From Sapria himalayana (lineage: Eukaryota; Streptophyta; Magnoliopsida; Malpighiales; Rafflesiaceae): a stretch of DNA of 64,000 bases. The position numbers were made by a program, and so were the translations under genes. Shown piece by piece: positions 27,476 through 41,699 of the stretch. Within the stretch, counting starts at the first letter, position 1. Each line of letters begins with the position of its first letter. The notes under the pieces were generated by a model. It did not search any database and was not told where the DNA came from. It worked only from the letters and a program-made list of their open reading frames with translations. Where the stretch lies: assembly GCA_029783825.1 (NCBI GenBank), contig JAREIK010018625.1:1-64000 (forward strand), given 5' to 3'.

Positions 27476-30400
27476 TAACTCAATTTATTTTGTAATTAAT
27501 TATTATATATAAATAAACAAATAAATAATTATAATGAATATTTAAAATTATAATGAAAAAAAAATATTATTTATTATTTAGGGATACCAGATTAATTTAA
27601 ATTAAATCTGTATGTCTAATAATTTATTTTGTAATTAATATTTCTATAAAAATAAACTGATAAATAATTAAAATAAAAATTTAAAAATATACTGAATAAA
27701 AATTAATATGAGATTTATTATTTATTATTAATGTATACCAGTTTAATGGTTTATGTATTTAGAGGTTTTGTCGTTTAGGAGTTTAGCAATTTATGTTTTT
27801 AGTCTTTAGTGGTTTATAGGTTTTAATTAAAAAATAAAATAACAAAAAATATATTTTTATTATTTTTTGATATTTTCTAAGGTTATAACCTTTCAAAATA
27901 TAATAATTTTTAAATTTTTTTAAAAAGTGAATACAATCTTTAGGTACAATAATCATTATATTTATATATCATATAAATTCAATATAAACAATTTTATTGA
28001 TAAATATTCTAATAAAGATCAAAAAATAAATTAATAATCTATTATTAATAAGAAAGATATCAATTAATATATAATTACAAAACCTAAAATGATTCAAAAG
28101 CAAATCAAAATAAATTACTATATAATAATTTTTTTTAAAATTTTTTTTTCTTTGAAAAAGTTTATCTATACTTTTTTGATGAAAAACAATTTATATAAAT
28201 TATATTTGTCTAACTAAATTTATTTTGTAATTAATATTTAAATATAAATAAACAAATAAATAATTAAAAAGAATATTTAAAATTATAAAGAAAAAAAAAT
28301 GATATTTATTATTTATTATTTAGGGATACCAATTTAATTTAAATTAGATCTGTCTCACTAATAATTTATTTAGTAATTAATATTTCTATAAAATTAAACT
28401 GATAAATAATTAAAATAAAAATTTAAAATTATACTGAATAAAAATTAAAATGAGATTTATTATTTATTATTAATCTATACTAGTTTAATGAAATAAATAT
28501 TTAGAGATTTTGTAATTTAATAGTTTATCAATTTATGTTTTTAGTCTTTAGTGGTTTATAGGTTTTATTTTAAAAATAAAATAATAATAAATATAATTTT
28601 ATTATTTTTTAAAATTTTCAAATATTATAACCTTTCAAAATATAATAATTTTTAAATATTTTTCAAAAGTGAATACAATCTTTAATTATAATAATCATTA
28701 TATTTATATATCATATAAATTCAATATAAATAATTTTATTGATAAATACTCTAATAATGATCAAAAATAAATTTATAATCTATTATTAATAAGGTAGATT
28801 TCAATAAAAATATAATTATAAAACCTAAAATGATTCAGAATAAAAGCAAAATATATTACTATATTATAATCTTTTTAAAAAAAAAATTTTCTTCTAAAAT
28901 GTTTATTTATAATTTTTTGATGAAAAATAATATAAATAAATTATATTTGTCTAACTCAATTTATTTTGTAATTAATATTTATATATAAATAAACAAATAA
29001 ATAATTAAAATGAATATTTAAATTTATAATGAAAAAAAAATATGATTTATTATTTATTATTTAGGGATACCGCTTTAATTTAAATTAGATCTGTCTCACT
29101 AATAATTTATTTTATAATAAATATTTATAAAAAAATAAACTGATAAATAATTAAAATAAAAATTTAAAATTATACTGAATAAAAATTAAAATTAAGATTT
29201 ATTATTAATGTATATCATTTTAATAGTTTAAGTATTTAGTGGTTTTGTCATTAGGAGTTTAGCTATTTATGTTTTTAGGCTTTTAGTGGTTTATAGGTTT
29301 TATATAAAAAAATAAAATAACAAATAAATTTCTATAATTTGTTATCATTTTCAGAGGTTATAACCTCTGAAAATATAATAATATTTACAATTTTTTGAAA
29401 TGTGAATACAAAATTTAGTTATAATAATATTAATAATTATATATCATATATATTCAATATAAATAATTTTATTGATAGATAATATAAAAATGATCAAAAA
29501 TTAAATTAATAAACTATTAATAAAAAGATAGAAATTAATTAAAAAAATATTTACAAAACCCAAATTGATTCAAAATTAAAGTAAAATATATTACTGGATA
29601 ATAATTTTTAATTTTTTACATCTTTTATAAGCATATATTTTTTTCATTAAAAATAAATTAATTAAATTATATTTTCTGCACTCATACTTTGTTTTGTAAT
29701 AAATATTTCTATATTTATTACAATAAATAATTAAAATGAATATTTTAAATTATAATAATTAGATATACAAATTAGATTTATTAATTATTAAGTAGTATAT
29801 AGAAGTTTACTGGTTTATATATTTAGGCATTACAGGGTTTAGTAGTTTACTGATTTAACCGTGTATACATTTAGTGAATTATAGTTTTTATTTAAAAAAA
29901 AATAAAAAAAATATTTTTATTATTTTTTGATATTTTCAAATGTTATAACCTTTGAAAATATAATAATTTTTAAATTTTATTTAAAAAATGAATAAATATT
30001 TATTTATAATATTCATAATAATTATAAATCATATAAATTCAATATAAACAATTTTATTGATAGATATTCTAATAATTATCAAAAAATAAATTAAAAATCT
30101 ATTACGAATAACATTGATATTACTTAAAATATAATATTAAAACCTAAAATGATTCAAAAGCAAAGCAAAATATGTTACATAATAATAATAATTTGTTTTT
30201 AAATTTTTATTCTTTTTATAATCTTATCTATTTTTTGATAAAAAATAATTTTTATAAATTATATTTTTAACTAATAATTTATTTTATAATTAATATATAT
30301 ATACAAATAAAAAACTAAATAATGATAATAAATTTTTTAAATTATAATGAAAAGAAATAAAAATGAGATTTATTCATTATTATTTAGGCTATACCGGTTT

Positions 30401-32678
30401 AAAGGATTATCTATATAGGGGTATCGGGATTTTGTAGTTTAGTGATTTATGTGTTTAAGTATTTAGTGGTTTATAAATTTTATTTAAACAATAAAATAAA
30501 AAAATATTTTTTTTTATTTTTTCACATGTTAAAAGGTTATAATCTTTGAAAATATAATTATTTTAAAATTTTTTTTATAAGTAAATATAATATTTAAGTA
30601 TAATAATTATTAAATATATATATGATATAAATTCAATATAAACATTTTTATTGATAAATATTATAATAATGATAAAAAAATAATTTAATAATCTATTATT
30701 AATAAGTTATATATCAATTAAAATATAATTACAAAACCTAAAATGATTCAGAAACAAAGCAAAATATATTACTATGTAATAAATTTTTGTTTTTAGTTTT
30801 TTCTTATTTTAAAATGTTTATCTATATTTTTTTGTCGAAAAAGAATTTATATAAATTATTTTTATATAACTTATACTTTATTTTGTAATTATCATTTATA
30901 TAAAAATATAAATATAAATAATTAAAATGAATATTTAAAATTATAATGAAAAAAAATGAGATTTATTATTTATTATTTAGAGTATACCGATTTAATTTTA
31001 ATTATATCTGTCTCACTAATAATTATTTTTGTAATTAATATTTTTATAAAAATAAACTGATACATAATTAAAATAAAAATTTAAAATTATACTTAATAAA
31101 AATTAAATTGAGATTTATGATTTATTATTAATGTATACCAATTTAATGATTTAAGTATTTAAAGGTTTTATTGTTTAGGAGTTTATAAATTTATGTTTTT
31201 AGGTATTTAATGGGTTATAGGTTTTATTTAAATAATGAAATATAAAAAATTTACTTTTAATATTTTTTGAAATTTTCAAAAGTTATAACATTTGAAAATA
31301 TAATAATTTTAAAATTTTTTAAAAATGTTTATACAATATTTAGTAATAATAATAATTATAACTATATATAATATCAACTATATAAAAATAATTTTATTGA
31401 TAGATACTATCTCAATTATCTAAAAATAAATTAATAAACTATTATTAATATGATATATAGAAATTAAAATATAATTCAAAAACCTAAAATTATTCAAAAT
31501 CAAAGTAAAATTTATTACTAAATAATATATTTTTTTAGTTTTTGCATCATTATATTAGCTTATATATTTTTTTGATGAAAAATATATAATTTAAATTATA
31601 TTTGTATCACTCATAATTTATTTTGTGATTAATATTTATATAAATTAATTAAATTATATTTAAGGTTTACGAGTTTAAAGGTTTAAGTATTTAGGGGCTT
31701 CGGGGTTTAGGAGTTTAAAGATTTATGTATTAAGGCATTTAATGGTTTACAAGTTTTATTTAAATAATTATATAACAAAAACTTTATTTTTGTTGTTTTT
31801 TATCATTTTTGAAGGTTATAACCTTTGAAAATATAATAATTTTTAGAATTTTTTTATATGTGAATACTATATTTATTTATGATAAGCTTAATAATAATAT
31901 ATCATGTAAATTCAATATAAACAATTATATTGATAGATTTTATATTAATGATCAAAAAATAATTTAATAAACTATTATTAAAATGAAAATTATATTTAAA
32001 ATATATTTACAAAATGTAAATTTATTCAAAATCAAATTAAAATATATTACTAAATAATAATTTTTTTGATGTTTTGCTTCTTTTTATAAGTTTATATTTT
32101 TTTTATTAAAATTAAATTATTTAATTTATATTTGTCTTGCTCATAATTTACTTTTAATTTATAATTCTATAAAAATAAACTTATAAATAATTATAATGAA
32201 TATTTAAAACTATAATGAATACAAATAAAATAGATATTTATTATTTATTATTCAGGATATACTAGTTTAATTGTTTATGTATTTAGATGTTTTGGGGTTT
32301 AGTGATTTAAGTATTTAGGCCTTTAGTGATTTATAGTTTTTATTTAAAGAATGAAAAAATAAAAAATTTATTTTTTTGATTTTTTTTTAATATTTAAATT
32401 TATTATTAATGTATACCAATTTAATGGTTTAAGTATTTAAAGGTTTTATCGTTTAGGAGTTTAGAAATTTAAGTTTTTAGGCATTTAGTGGTTTATAGGT
32501 TTTATTTAAATAATGAAATATAAAAAATTTATTTATGATATTTTTTCAAATTTTAAAAGTTATAACATTTGAAAATATAATAATTTTAAAATTTTTTAAA
32601 AATATTTATACAATATTTAGTAATAATAATTATTTTAACTATAGATAATAACAACTATATATAATCAATTTACTTCTG
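27466..32678 (+). repeat. AT-rich satellite array, plus orientation (block 4a)
   Basis: Plus-strand monomers with telomere-like boxes near 27,740, 28,500, 29,220, 29,800, 30,410, 31,140, 31,680, 32,270 and 32,430. The first three belong to one subtype and are shortened or fused to their neighbours. No gene is seen. Confidence 0.87.
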
Positions 32679-33092
32679 TCTTCATTGCAATTAGATTTTC
32701 TTACAAGATGGAATTCAACTTATTTGATGCTACAAACTGATATAAAATATCAAAAAAATGTGATAAGTTGGAGGACAAAGACAAAAGGTCTTTGAAGGAG
32801 TCTGGTTCAAACGTTCAAACTAAGAGAGACTAAACAAATGCCAAAATTTTGGCTTGTTTCTTGAAAACTTTTTATGAGATAACTTGTAAAATTTCTAGCT
32901 CATAATATTCTACCTCTAGTGTTTATTTTCCTGAGATTATTCAAATTTTGAAAAAAAATTGATCTTTGTGAAAATAGTAGAGATACAATGGTGTCTGAAA
33001 TGAGTATGAAAATGAGCCATAAATTCAATAAATATTGGGCTTCTCTTCAGTCAACAAATATTATGCTTTTTGTAGCAGTAGTGTTGGATCCT
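32679..33092 (+). pseudogene. 414-bp internal fragment of a hAT transposase
   Basis: This fragment is about 90% identical by eye to 17,927-18,340 of the hAT element read on the minus strand, and both intervals are 414 bp, with one single-base loss and one single-base gain between them. It covers the region from the CPTRWNSTY motif to the LDPRYK motif. Terminal inverted repeats, BED finger and hATC domain are absent, so it is not a transposon copy. It carries the same two in-frame TAA codons (32,831-32,833 and 32,903-32,905) as the 3.7-kb element, so both descend from an already broken gene. The left edge is uncertain by about 15 bases. Confidence 0.9.
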
Positions 33093-36000
33093 TGATAATC
33101 TTTGAAAATATAATAATTTTAAAATTTTTTAAAAATGTAAATACAATATTTAGTAATAATAATTATTATAACAATATATAATATAATCTTAATATAAAAA
33201 ATTTTATTGATATATATTAGTTGAATTATCAAAAAATAAATTAATAAACTATTATTAATATAAAGATATAAATTAAAATTTAATTACAAAAACTAATATG
33301 ATTAAAAATCAAAGTAAATTTATTACTTAATAATAATTTTTGTTTTTTAGTTTTTGCCTCATTTTATAGATTATATATTTTTTTTGATAAAAAATAAATT
33401 ATTTAAAGTATATTTGTATCACTCATAATTTATTTTGTGATTAATATTTCAATAAATTATTTAAATTATATTTAAGGTTTACGAGTTTAAAGGTATAAGT
33501 ATTTAAGGGCTTCGGGGTTTAAGAGTTTAGAGATTTATGTGTTTAGGTATTTAATGGTTTATAAGTTTTATTTAAACAATGATATAACAAAAAATTTATT
33601 TTTGTTATTTTTTCTAATTTTTTAAGTTTTATAACCTTTGAAAATATAACAATTTTTAAATTTTTTTTAAATGTGAATACTATATTTAGTTTTGATAATA
33701 TTAATAATTATATATCATATAAATTCAATATAAACAATTATATTGATAGATATTATATTAATGAACAAAAAATAAATTAATAAACTATTATAAATAAGAT
33801 AGATATTATTTAAAATATATTTGCAAAACCTAAATTTATTCAAAATCAATGTAAAATAAATTACTAAATAATAATGTTTTTGATGACAAAATTATTTTGC
33901 TTCTTTTTATAAGTTTATATTTTTTGTTCTTAAAAGTGTATAATTTAAATTATATTTGTCTTCCTCATAATATATTTTGTAATTTATAATTCTATAAAAA
34001 TAAAATAAAAAATAATTAAAATGAATATTTAAAATTATAAATAATACAAATAAATGTGAGATTTATTATTTATTATTCAGAACATACAGTTTTAATTGTT
34101 TAAGTATTTAGGTGTTTTGGGGTTTAGTGATTTAAGTGTTTATGCCTTTAGTGATTTATTGTTTTTATTTAAAGAATGAAAAAACAAAAAATAAATTAAT
34201 AATCTATAATTAATAAGATAGATATCAATTAAAATATAATTACAAAACATAAAATGATTCATAAGCAAACCAAAATATATTACTATATAATAATTTTTTG
34301 TTTTGCAATTTTTTTTATTTTAAAAAGTTTATCTATTTTTTTGATTAAAAATAATTTACATAAATTATATTTGTGTAACTCATAATTTATTTTTTAATTA
34401 ATATTTATATAAAAATAAACAAATAAATAATTAAAATGAATATTTAAAATTATAATGATAAAAATGAGATTTATTATTTATTATTTAGGGTATATCAGTT
34501 TAATTTAAATTATATCTGTCTCACTAATAATTTATTTTGTAATTAATATTTCTATAAAAATAAACTGATAAATAATTAAAATATAAATTTAAAATTATAC
34601 TAAATAAAAATTAAAATGATATTATGATTTATTATTAATATATACTAATTTAATAGTTTAAGTATTTAAAGGCTTTGTCATATAGGTGTTTAGCGATCCA
34701 TGTTTTTCGGCATTAAGTGGCTTATAGGTTTTATTTAAACAATAAAATATCAAAAAAAATTGTAATTTTTTGTCATTTTTATAGGTTATAAACTTTGAAA
34801 ATATAATAATATTTAAAATTTTTTGAAATGTGAATACAATATTTAGTTATAATAATTTTAATAATTATATATCATATAAATTCAATATAAACAATTTTAT
34901 TGATAGAAATTATAATAATGATCAAATATTAAATTAATAAACTATTAATAATAAGATAGATATTAATTACAAAATATTTACAAAACCCAATTGTTTCAAA
35001 ATTAAAGTAAAAAATATTACTGGATAATAATTTTTAATTTTTATATTATTACTTCTTTTATAAGCGTATATATTTTTTTTTATTAAAAATAAATTATTTA
35101 AATTATTTTTGTTGCACTCATAATAATTTTTGTAATAAAAATTTATATAAAAATAATCTAATAAATAATTAAAATGAATATTTAAAATTATAATAAATTG
35201 AAATAAAAATTAGATTTCTTAATTATTAAGTAGTATATAGCGGTTTAATGGTTTATGTATTTAGCATTACAGGCTTTAGGAGTTTTTTTATTTAACTGTG
35301 TATGCATTTAGTGGTTCATAGTTTTTATTTAAAAATTAAAATAAAAAATATTTATTTTTATTAAATTTTTATATTTTCAAAGGTTATAACCTTTGAAAAT
35401 ATAATATATTTTAAATTTTTTTCAAATGTGAATTCAATATTTAGTTATGATAATCAATTATATTTATATATCATATATATTCAATTTAAACAATATTATT
35501 GATAAATATTCTAATAATGATCAAAAAATAGATTAATATTCTATTATTAATAAGATAGATATCAATTAAAATATAATTAGAAAACCAATAATGATTCAAA
35601 AGCAAAGCAAATTATATTACTATATAATAATTTTTTGTTTTTTATTTTTTTTTCTTTTAATAAGTTTATCTATATTTTTTTTGATAAAAAATAATTTATA
35701 TAAATTATATTTGTCTAACTCATAATTTATTTTTTAATTAATATTTATATAAAAATAAACAAATAAATAATTAAATGAATATTTAAACTTATAATGAAAA
35801 AAAATTGAGATTTATTCATTATTTTTTAGGGTATACCAGTTAATTTAAATTATTTCATTCTCTCTAATAATTTGTTTTCTAATTAATTTTTCAATAAAAA
35901 TAAACTGATAAATAATTAAAATAAAAATTTAAAATTATACTTAATAAAAATTAAAATGAGATTTATGAATTATTATTAATTTATACCAGTTTAATATTTT

Positions 36001-39000
36001 AAGTATTTAGAGGTTTTGTCGTTTAAGACTTTAGCAATTATGTTTTTAGGCATTTAGTGGTTTCTAGGTTTTGTTTAAACAATGAAATAACAAAGAAATT
36101 ATTTTTGATATTTTTTCACATTTTCAAAGGTTATAACCTTTGACAATATAATAATTTTAAAATTATTTAAAAATATGAATATAATATTTAGTAATAATAA
36201 TCATTATAATTATATATAATATAAACTAAATATAAACAATTTTATTGATAGATAAGAAATCAAATATCAAAAAATAAATTAATATGTTATTATTATTATG
36301 ATGGATATAAATTAAAATATAATTTCAAAACCTAAAATTTTTCAAAATCCACGTAAAATTTATTACTAAATAATAATTTTTTTTTTTAGTTTTTGCTTCT
36401 TTTTATAAGCTTATATTTTTTTTTGAAGAAAAATAAATTATTTAAATTATATTTGTATCACTCATATTTTTTTTTGTAGTTAATATATAAATAAATTATT
36501 TAAATTATATTTAAGGTTTACGAGTTTAAAGGTTTAAGTATTTATTGGCTTTTGTGTTTAGGAGTTTAGATGTTTAAGTGTTTAGGCTTTTAGTGGTTTA
36601 TAAGTTTTATTTAAACAATGATATAGCAAAAAATTTATTTATATTATTTTTTCTAATTTTTGAATATTATATCCTTTGAAAATATAATAATTTTTAATTT
36701 TTTTTTCAAATGTAAATATAATATTTATTTATAATAATCTTCATAATTATAATTCATTTAAATTCAATATAAATAATTATATTGCTAGATATTATAATTA
36801 TGATCAAAAAATAAATTAATAAACTATTATTAATTAAATAGTTATTATTTAAAAAGTATTTGCAAAATCTAAATTTATTAAAATCAAAGTAAAATATATT
36901 ACTAAATAATAATTTTTTTAATGTTTTGCTTTTTTTATAACATTATATTTGTGTTATTTAAAATAAATTATTTAAATTATATTTGTCTTACTCATAATTT
37001 ATTTTGTAATTTATAATTTTATTATAAAAAACTATTAAATAATTAAAATAATATTTAAAATTATAATAAATACAAAAAAATTGAGATTTATTATTTATTA
37101 TTCAGGATATACCGGTTTAATGGTTTAAGTATTTAGGTTTTTTGTGGTTTAGCAGTTTAGTAATTTAATTGTTTACACATATAGTGATTTATAGTTTTTT
37201 TTTAAATAATGAAAAAATAAAAAATTTAATTTTTTGATTTTTTTTAATTTTTGAAGGTTGTAACCTTTGAAAATATAATAATTTTTAATTTTATTTAAAT
37301 GTGAATATAATATTTAGTTATAATAATCTTAATAATTATATATAATGTAAACTCAATATTAATAATTTTAGTGATAGATATTATAATAATGATGAATAAA
37401 TAAATTAATAAACTTGTATTTATAAGAATGATATAAATTAAAATATAATTGTAAAATTTAAAATAATTCAAAATGAAAAAAAGATATATTATTAAATAAT
37501 ACTTTTTTATTTTTAAAATTTTGTCTCTTTTATGAGCATTTTTTTGATGAAAAATAAATTATTTAACTTATATATGTCGTACTAATAATTTATTTTGTAA
37601 TTAATATTTCTATAAAAATAAACAGATAAATAATTAAAATGAATATTTAAAATTATAATGAATACTAAATAACTGAGATTTATGATTTATTATTTAGACT
37701 ATACTAATTTAATGTTTTAAGTATTTATGGGCTTCCGGTTTAGGAGTTTAGTCATTTTAGTATTTAGTCATTTAGTGGTTTATAGGTTTTATATAAAAAA
37801 TAAAATAACAAAAATTTATTTTTGTTATTTTTTTTCATTTTTGAAGGTTATAACCTTTGAAAATATAATAATTTTTAATTTTTTTTTGAAAAGTAAATAC
37901 AATATGAAGTTATAATAATCATAATAATTATATATAATATAAATTCAATATAAACTATTTTATTGATATTTATTATAATAATGATCATAAAAAAGTAATA
38001 ACCAATTATTAATAAGATAAATATTGTTTAAAATATATTTGCAAAACCTAAAATGACTGAAAATCAAAGTGAAATATTTTACTAAATATTAATTTTAAAT
38101 TTTTAAATTTTTGTATCCATTTATAAGCCTATATATTTTTTGATGAAAAATAAATTATTTAAATTATAATTGTCTCACTAATAATTTATTTTTTAATTTA
38201 TATTTCTATAAAATTAAACTAATAACTAATTAAAATGTATGTTTAAAATTTTAATGAATACTAATAAAAATGAGATTTATTATTTATTATTTAGGGTATA
38301 ATTATTTATTTGTTTACGTTTTTTGTGGTTTTAGGTTAAGGAGTTTATTGATTTATATGTTTCCACATTTTCGTGTTTATAGGTTTAATTTAATCAATGA
38401 AATAACAAATATATTATTTTTATGAATTTTAGTGATTTTCAACGGTCATTACCTTTAAAAATATAATAATTTTTTAATAGTTCTAAAATATGAATACAAT
38501 ACTTAGTTATAATAATCTTAATAAGTATATTTATTTTTGATTCAATATAAAAAATGTATTAATGTATATTATAATAATGATCAAAAAATAAATTAATAAA
38601 CTATTATTAATAAAATAGTTATTTATTAAAATATATTAGCGGAACCCAAAATAATTCAAAATCAAAGTAAATTATATTACTAAATTAAATTTTAAATTTT
38701 TAAAATTTTGTTTATTTTTATAAGCTTATTTTTGTTTTCATAATAAATAATTTATTTAAAGTTTATCTATCTCACTCATTTATTTTGTAATTAATTTTTC
38801 TATAAAAATAAAATAAAAAATAATTAAAATGAATATTTAAAATTATAATGAATACAAATAAAAATGAGATTTATTATTTATTATTTAGGTTATATAGGTT
38901 TAATGGTTTAAGTATTTAGGGGGTTTTGGGGTTTAGGAGTCTAGAGATTTAAATATTTAGGCATTTAGTGGTTTATAAGTTTTATTTAAATAATAAAATA

Positions 39001-39450
39001 ATAAAAAATTATTTTTGTGATTTTTTATCATTTTTGAAGGTTATAACCTTTGAACTTATAATAATTTTTAAATTTTTTTCAAATGTAAATATAATATTTA
39101 GTTATAATACCTTAATAATTATAAGACATTTTAATTGGATGTATGTAATGTTTTTGTTCGATATTATAAAAATGATCAAATAATAAATTAATAAACTATT
39201 ATTAATAACATTGATCGCAATTAAAATATAATTGCAAAATCTATATATAATGATTCAAATTCAAAGTAAAATATATTAGTTAATAATAATTTTGTGTTTT
39301 TAAACTTTTACTTCTTTATATAAGCTTATTTTTTTGATTAAAGATATATTATTAAAATTATATTTGTCTCGATCATTATTTATTTTGTTATTGATATTTC
39401 TATATAAAAATATACTTATAAATAATTAAAATGAATATTTAAAATTATAA
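33093..39450 (+). repeat. AT-rich satellite array, plus orientation (block 4b)
   Basis: Monomers with telomere-like boxes near 33,490, 34,090, 34,640, 35,240, 36,000, 36,530, 37,120, 37,710, 38,320 and 38,900. The last ones repeat the subtype order seen at 6,700-9,700. No gene is seen. Confidence 0.87.
35369..35404. repeat. 36-bp perfect palindrome of a monomer
   Basis: The longest perfect copy that I checked: half-site TTATATTTTCAAAGGTTA followed by its exact reverse complement. Confidence 0.95.
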
Positions 39451-39459
39451 TGAATACAA
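39451..39459. repeat. left target-site duplication of the SINE
   Basis: TGAATACAA, identical to 39,646-39,654. It occurs once at the corresponding point in uninterrupted monomers ('ataatgaatacaaat'). Confidence 0.9.
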
Positions 39460-39575
39460 TTTTTTTTTATTTTGATAACCAAGAGCTTCAGGGCCCACTA
39501 CGTGTGCCCTTACATAACTTTGGGCCCCCGGAGAACCGGGCAGGTAAGGAGAATTCCCTAGTACCCCCCCTGGTG

Positions 39576-39586
39576 AGACTTGAACT
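39576..39586 (-). promoter_or_regulatory. pol III B box of the SINE
   Basis: Read on the minus strand: AGTTCAAGTCT, close to the B-box pattern GGTTCRANYCC (mismatches at the outer positions), 33 bases downstream of the A box. Confidence 0.8.
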
Positions 39587-39619
39587 TGTGACCTCCCGGT
39601 CATTGCCTGAGAGTCTCCA

Positions 39620-39631
39620 CCAGCCAAGCTA
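39620..39631 (-). promoter_or_regulatory. pol III A box of the SINE
   Basis: Read on the minus strand: TAGCTTGGCTGG, fitting the tRNA A-box pattern TRGCNNAGYNGG with one mismatch. Confidence 0.8.
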
Positions 39632-39645
39632 CCTTATGAGAGGGG

Positions 39646-39654
39646 TGAATACAA
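39646..39654. repeat. right target-site duplication of the SINE
   Basis: TGAATACAA, the second copy, followed by normal monomer sequence 'attaaaatgagattta'. Confidence 0.9.
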
Positions 39655-40994
39655 ATTAAAATGAGATTTATGATTTATTATATATAGTATACCGGTTTAA
39701 TGGTTTGATTATTTACGAGTTTTTTCGTTTAGGAGTTTAGCAATTTGTGTTTTTAGGCATTTAGTGGTTTATAGGTTTTATTTATATAATAAAAAATTAA
39801 AATTCTATTTTTGATTTTTTCTGATTTTCAAAGGTAATAACCTTAGAAAATAAAATAATTTTTTAAAATTTTTTGAAATGTGAATGCCATGTATAATTAT
39901 ATTAATCCTACAAATTATATATCATATAAATTCAATATAAATAAATTTAATGATAGATATTATAATAATGATCAAAAATTAAATTAAAAAACTATTATTA
40001 ATAATATAAATATTAATTAAAATATATTTACATAAGACAAAATGATTCAAAATCAAATCAAAATATATTACTAAATAATAATATTTAATTTTTAAAATTT
40101 TACTTCTTTTTATAAGCTTATATTTTTTTATTAAAATAGATTATTTAAATAATATTTGTCTCACTCGAAATTTATTTTGTAATTAATTTTTCTAAAAAAT
40201 AAAACTATAAATAATTAAAATGAAAATTTAAAATTATAATAAATAGAAATACAAATGAGATTTATTATTTATTAAGAAGTATATAGCTGTTAAAAGGTTT
40301 ATGTATTTAGGGGTTTCGGGATTTATGAGCTTACTGATTTAAGTAAGTAAGCATTTAATGATCTATAGGTTTTATTTAAAAAATGATATTACAAAAATTT
40401 TATTTTATATTATTTTTTTTCATTTTTTAAGGTTATAACCTTTGAAAATATAATAATTTTTAAATTTTTTCAAAAGTGAATTCAATATTTAGTTATATTA
40501 ATCATTATATTTATATATCATATAAATTCAATATAAACTATTTTATTGTTAAATACTCTAATAATGATCAAAATATAAATTAATAATCTATTATTAATAA
40601 GGTAGATATCAATTATAATATAATTACAAAACCTAAAATGATTCAGAAGCAAAGCAAAATATATTTCTATATATTAATTTTTTGTTTTGAATTTTTTTTT
40701 CTTTTAAAAAGTTTATCTATATTATTTTGATGAAAAATAATTTATATAAATTATATTTGTGTAACTCATAATTTATTTTGTAATTAATATTTATATAAAA
40801 ATAAACAAATAAATAATTAAATTTGAATATTTAAAATTAAAATGAAAAAAAAATGAGATTTATTCTTTATTATTTAGGATATACCGGTTTAATTTAAATT
40901 AGATCCGTCACACTAATAATTTATTTTTTAATTTATATTTCTATAAAAATAAACTAATAAATAATTAAAATAATAATTAAAATTATAATGAATA
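39655..40994 (+). repeat. AT-rich satellite array, plus orientation (block 4c)
   Basis: Two and a half monomers between the SINE and the 2.45-kb block. The monomer at 40,285-40,370 is the 'gcttactgatttaagtaagtaagc' subtype. The last one carries the private variant 'attaaatttgaatattt' (about 40,817), which recurs in mirror image near 57,515. No gene is seen. Confidence 0.87.
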
Positions 40995-41699
40995 ATTAAA
41001 ATAATTTATTTTGTTCCTCTCTCAATTCTAGAATGATTGCTAAAGCTCTAAACAAAATAATAGGAGCTTTTAATTTATCTACATTATGTCTCATCATCTT
41101 TAATGTTGAATCACTGGGCTATCAAAGGTAATTTGACTCATGTACCCTAACAAACTAAACCAAAGTTGTACCCCTATGTGTTGAAATAGCTAGTTGTTGA
41201 GGATGCTATTTATTTTGATTATTGTAATTTCTTCTAAAATATCTCTCATGCACACACTCAAAGAAATTTTTTTAAAACATAGTTCACCTCTAAAAAAATA
41301 ACCACCTTGTAGCCTATTAGAACAAACTAGCCCTAGGGTGGTTTCAGCAGGGCAAGAACTATGGGCTCTCTTTCAATCAAGAATCAAAAAATTTATTTTA
41401 TTGGCATATCTAAGCCTTTTTTTTATATCCTCGTGGATATGAAAAGTATCATTTCTTTCTTTTTATATTAAATGAGTTTGCAAGCTCACAATACCCAAAA
41501 AGGTTTAAATGAATCATATTCAAATGTATAAAAGGTTTTCATCATTGCTCAAAATATTAGTCTTGCATATTGACACTTGAGGTCACAAATCAAAGGAAAA
41601 AGCCATAATGATATTTCCAATCCCAAAAATTTTAGCTATAGAAAGTTATAAAGAGTAGTACTCGAGCTTTAACTATTTATAGGGTCATGACTTTTACTC

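Larger units (their letters stand above)
39460..39645 (-). mobile_element. tRNA-derived SINE, about 186 bp
   Basis: The insert is GC-richer than the array. It lies on the minus strand, ends in an A-rich tail (T-run at 39,460-39,468) and is flanked by perfect 9-bp direct repeats. Near its 5' end are an RNA polymerase III A box and B box spaced as in tRNA genes. It has no coding capacity; SINEs are copied by LINE reverse transcriptase acting on their 3' end (family knowledge). I cannot assign it to a named plant SINE family. It interrupts a satellite monomer in the left arm of the inverted duplication only. Confidence 0.88.

Noticed and set aside
39570..39645. A functional tRNA gene on the minus strand
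   Set aside because: A and B boxes are present, but there is no acceptor stem or cloverleaf, and the unit has an A-rich tail with target duplications; it is a tRNA-derived SINE.
39445..39659. Open frames on both strands across 39,445-39,659
   Set aside because: They overlap the SINE exactly and run into satellite at both ends; SINEs are non-coding.
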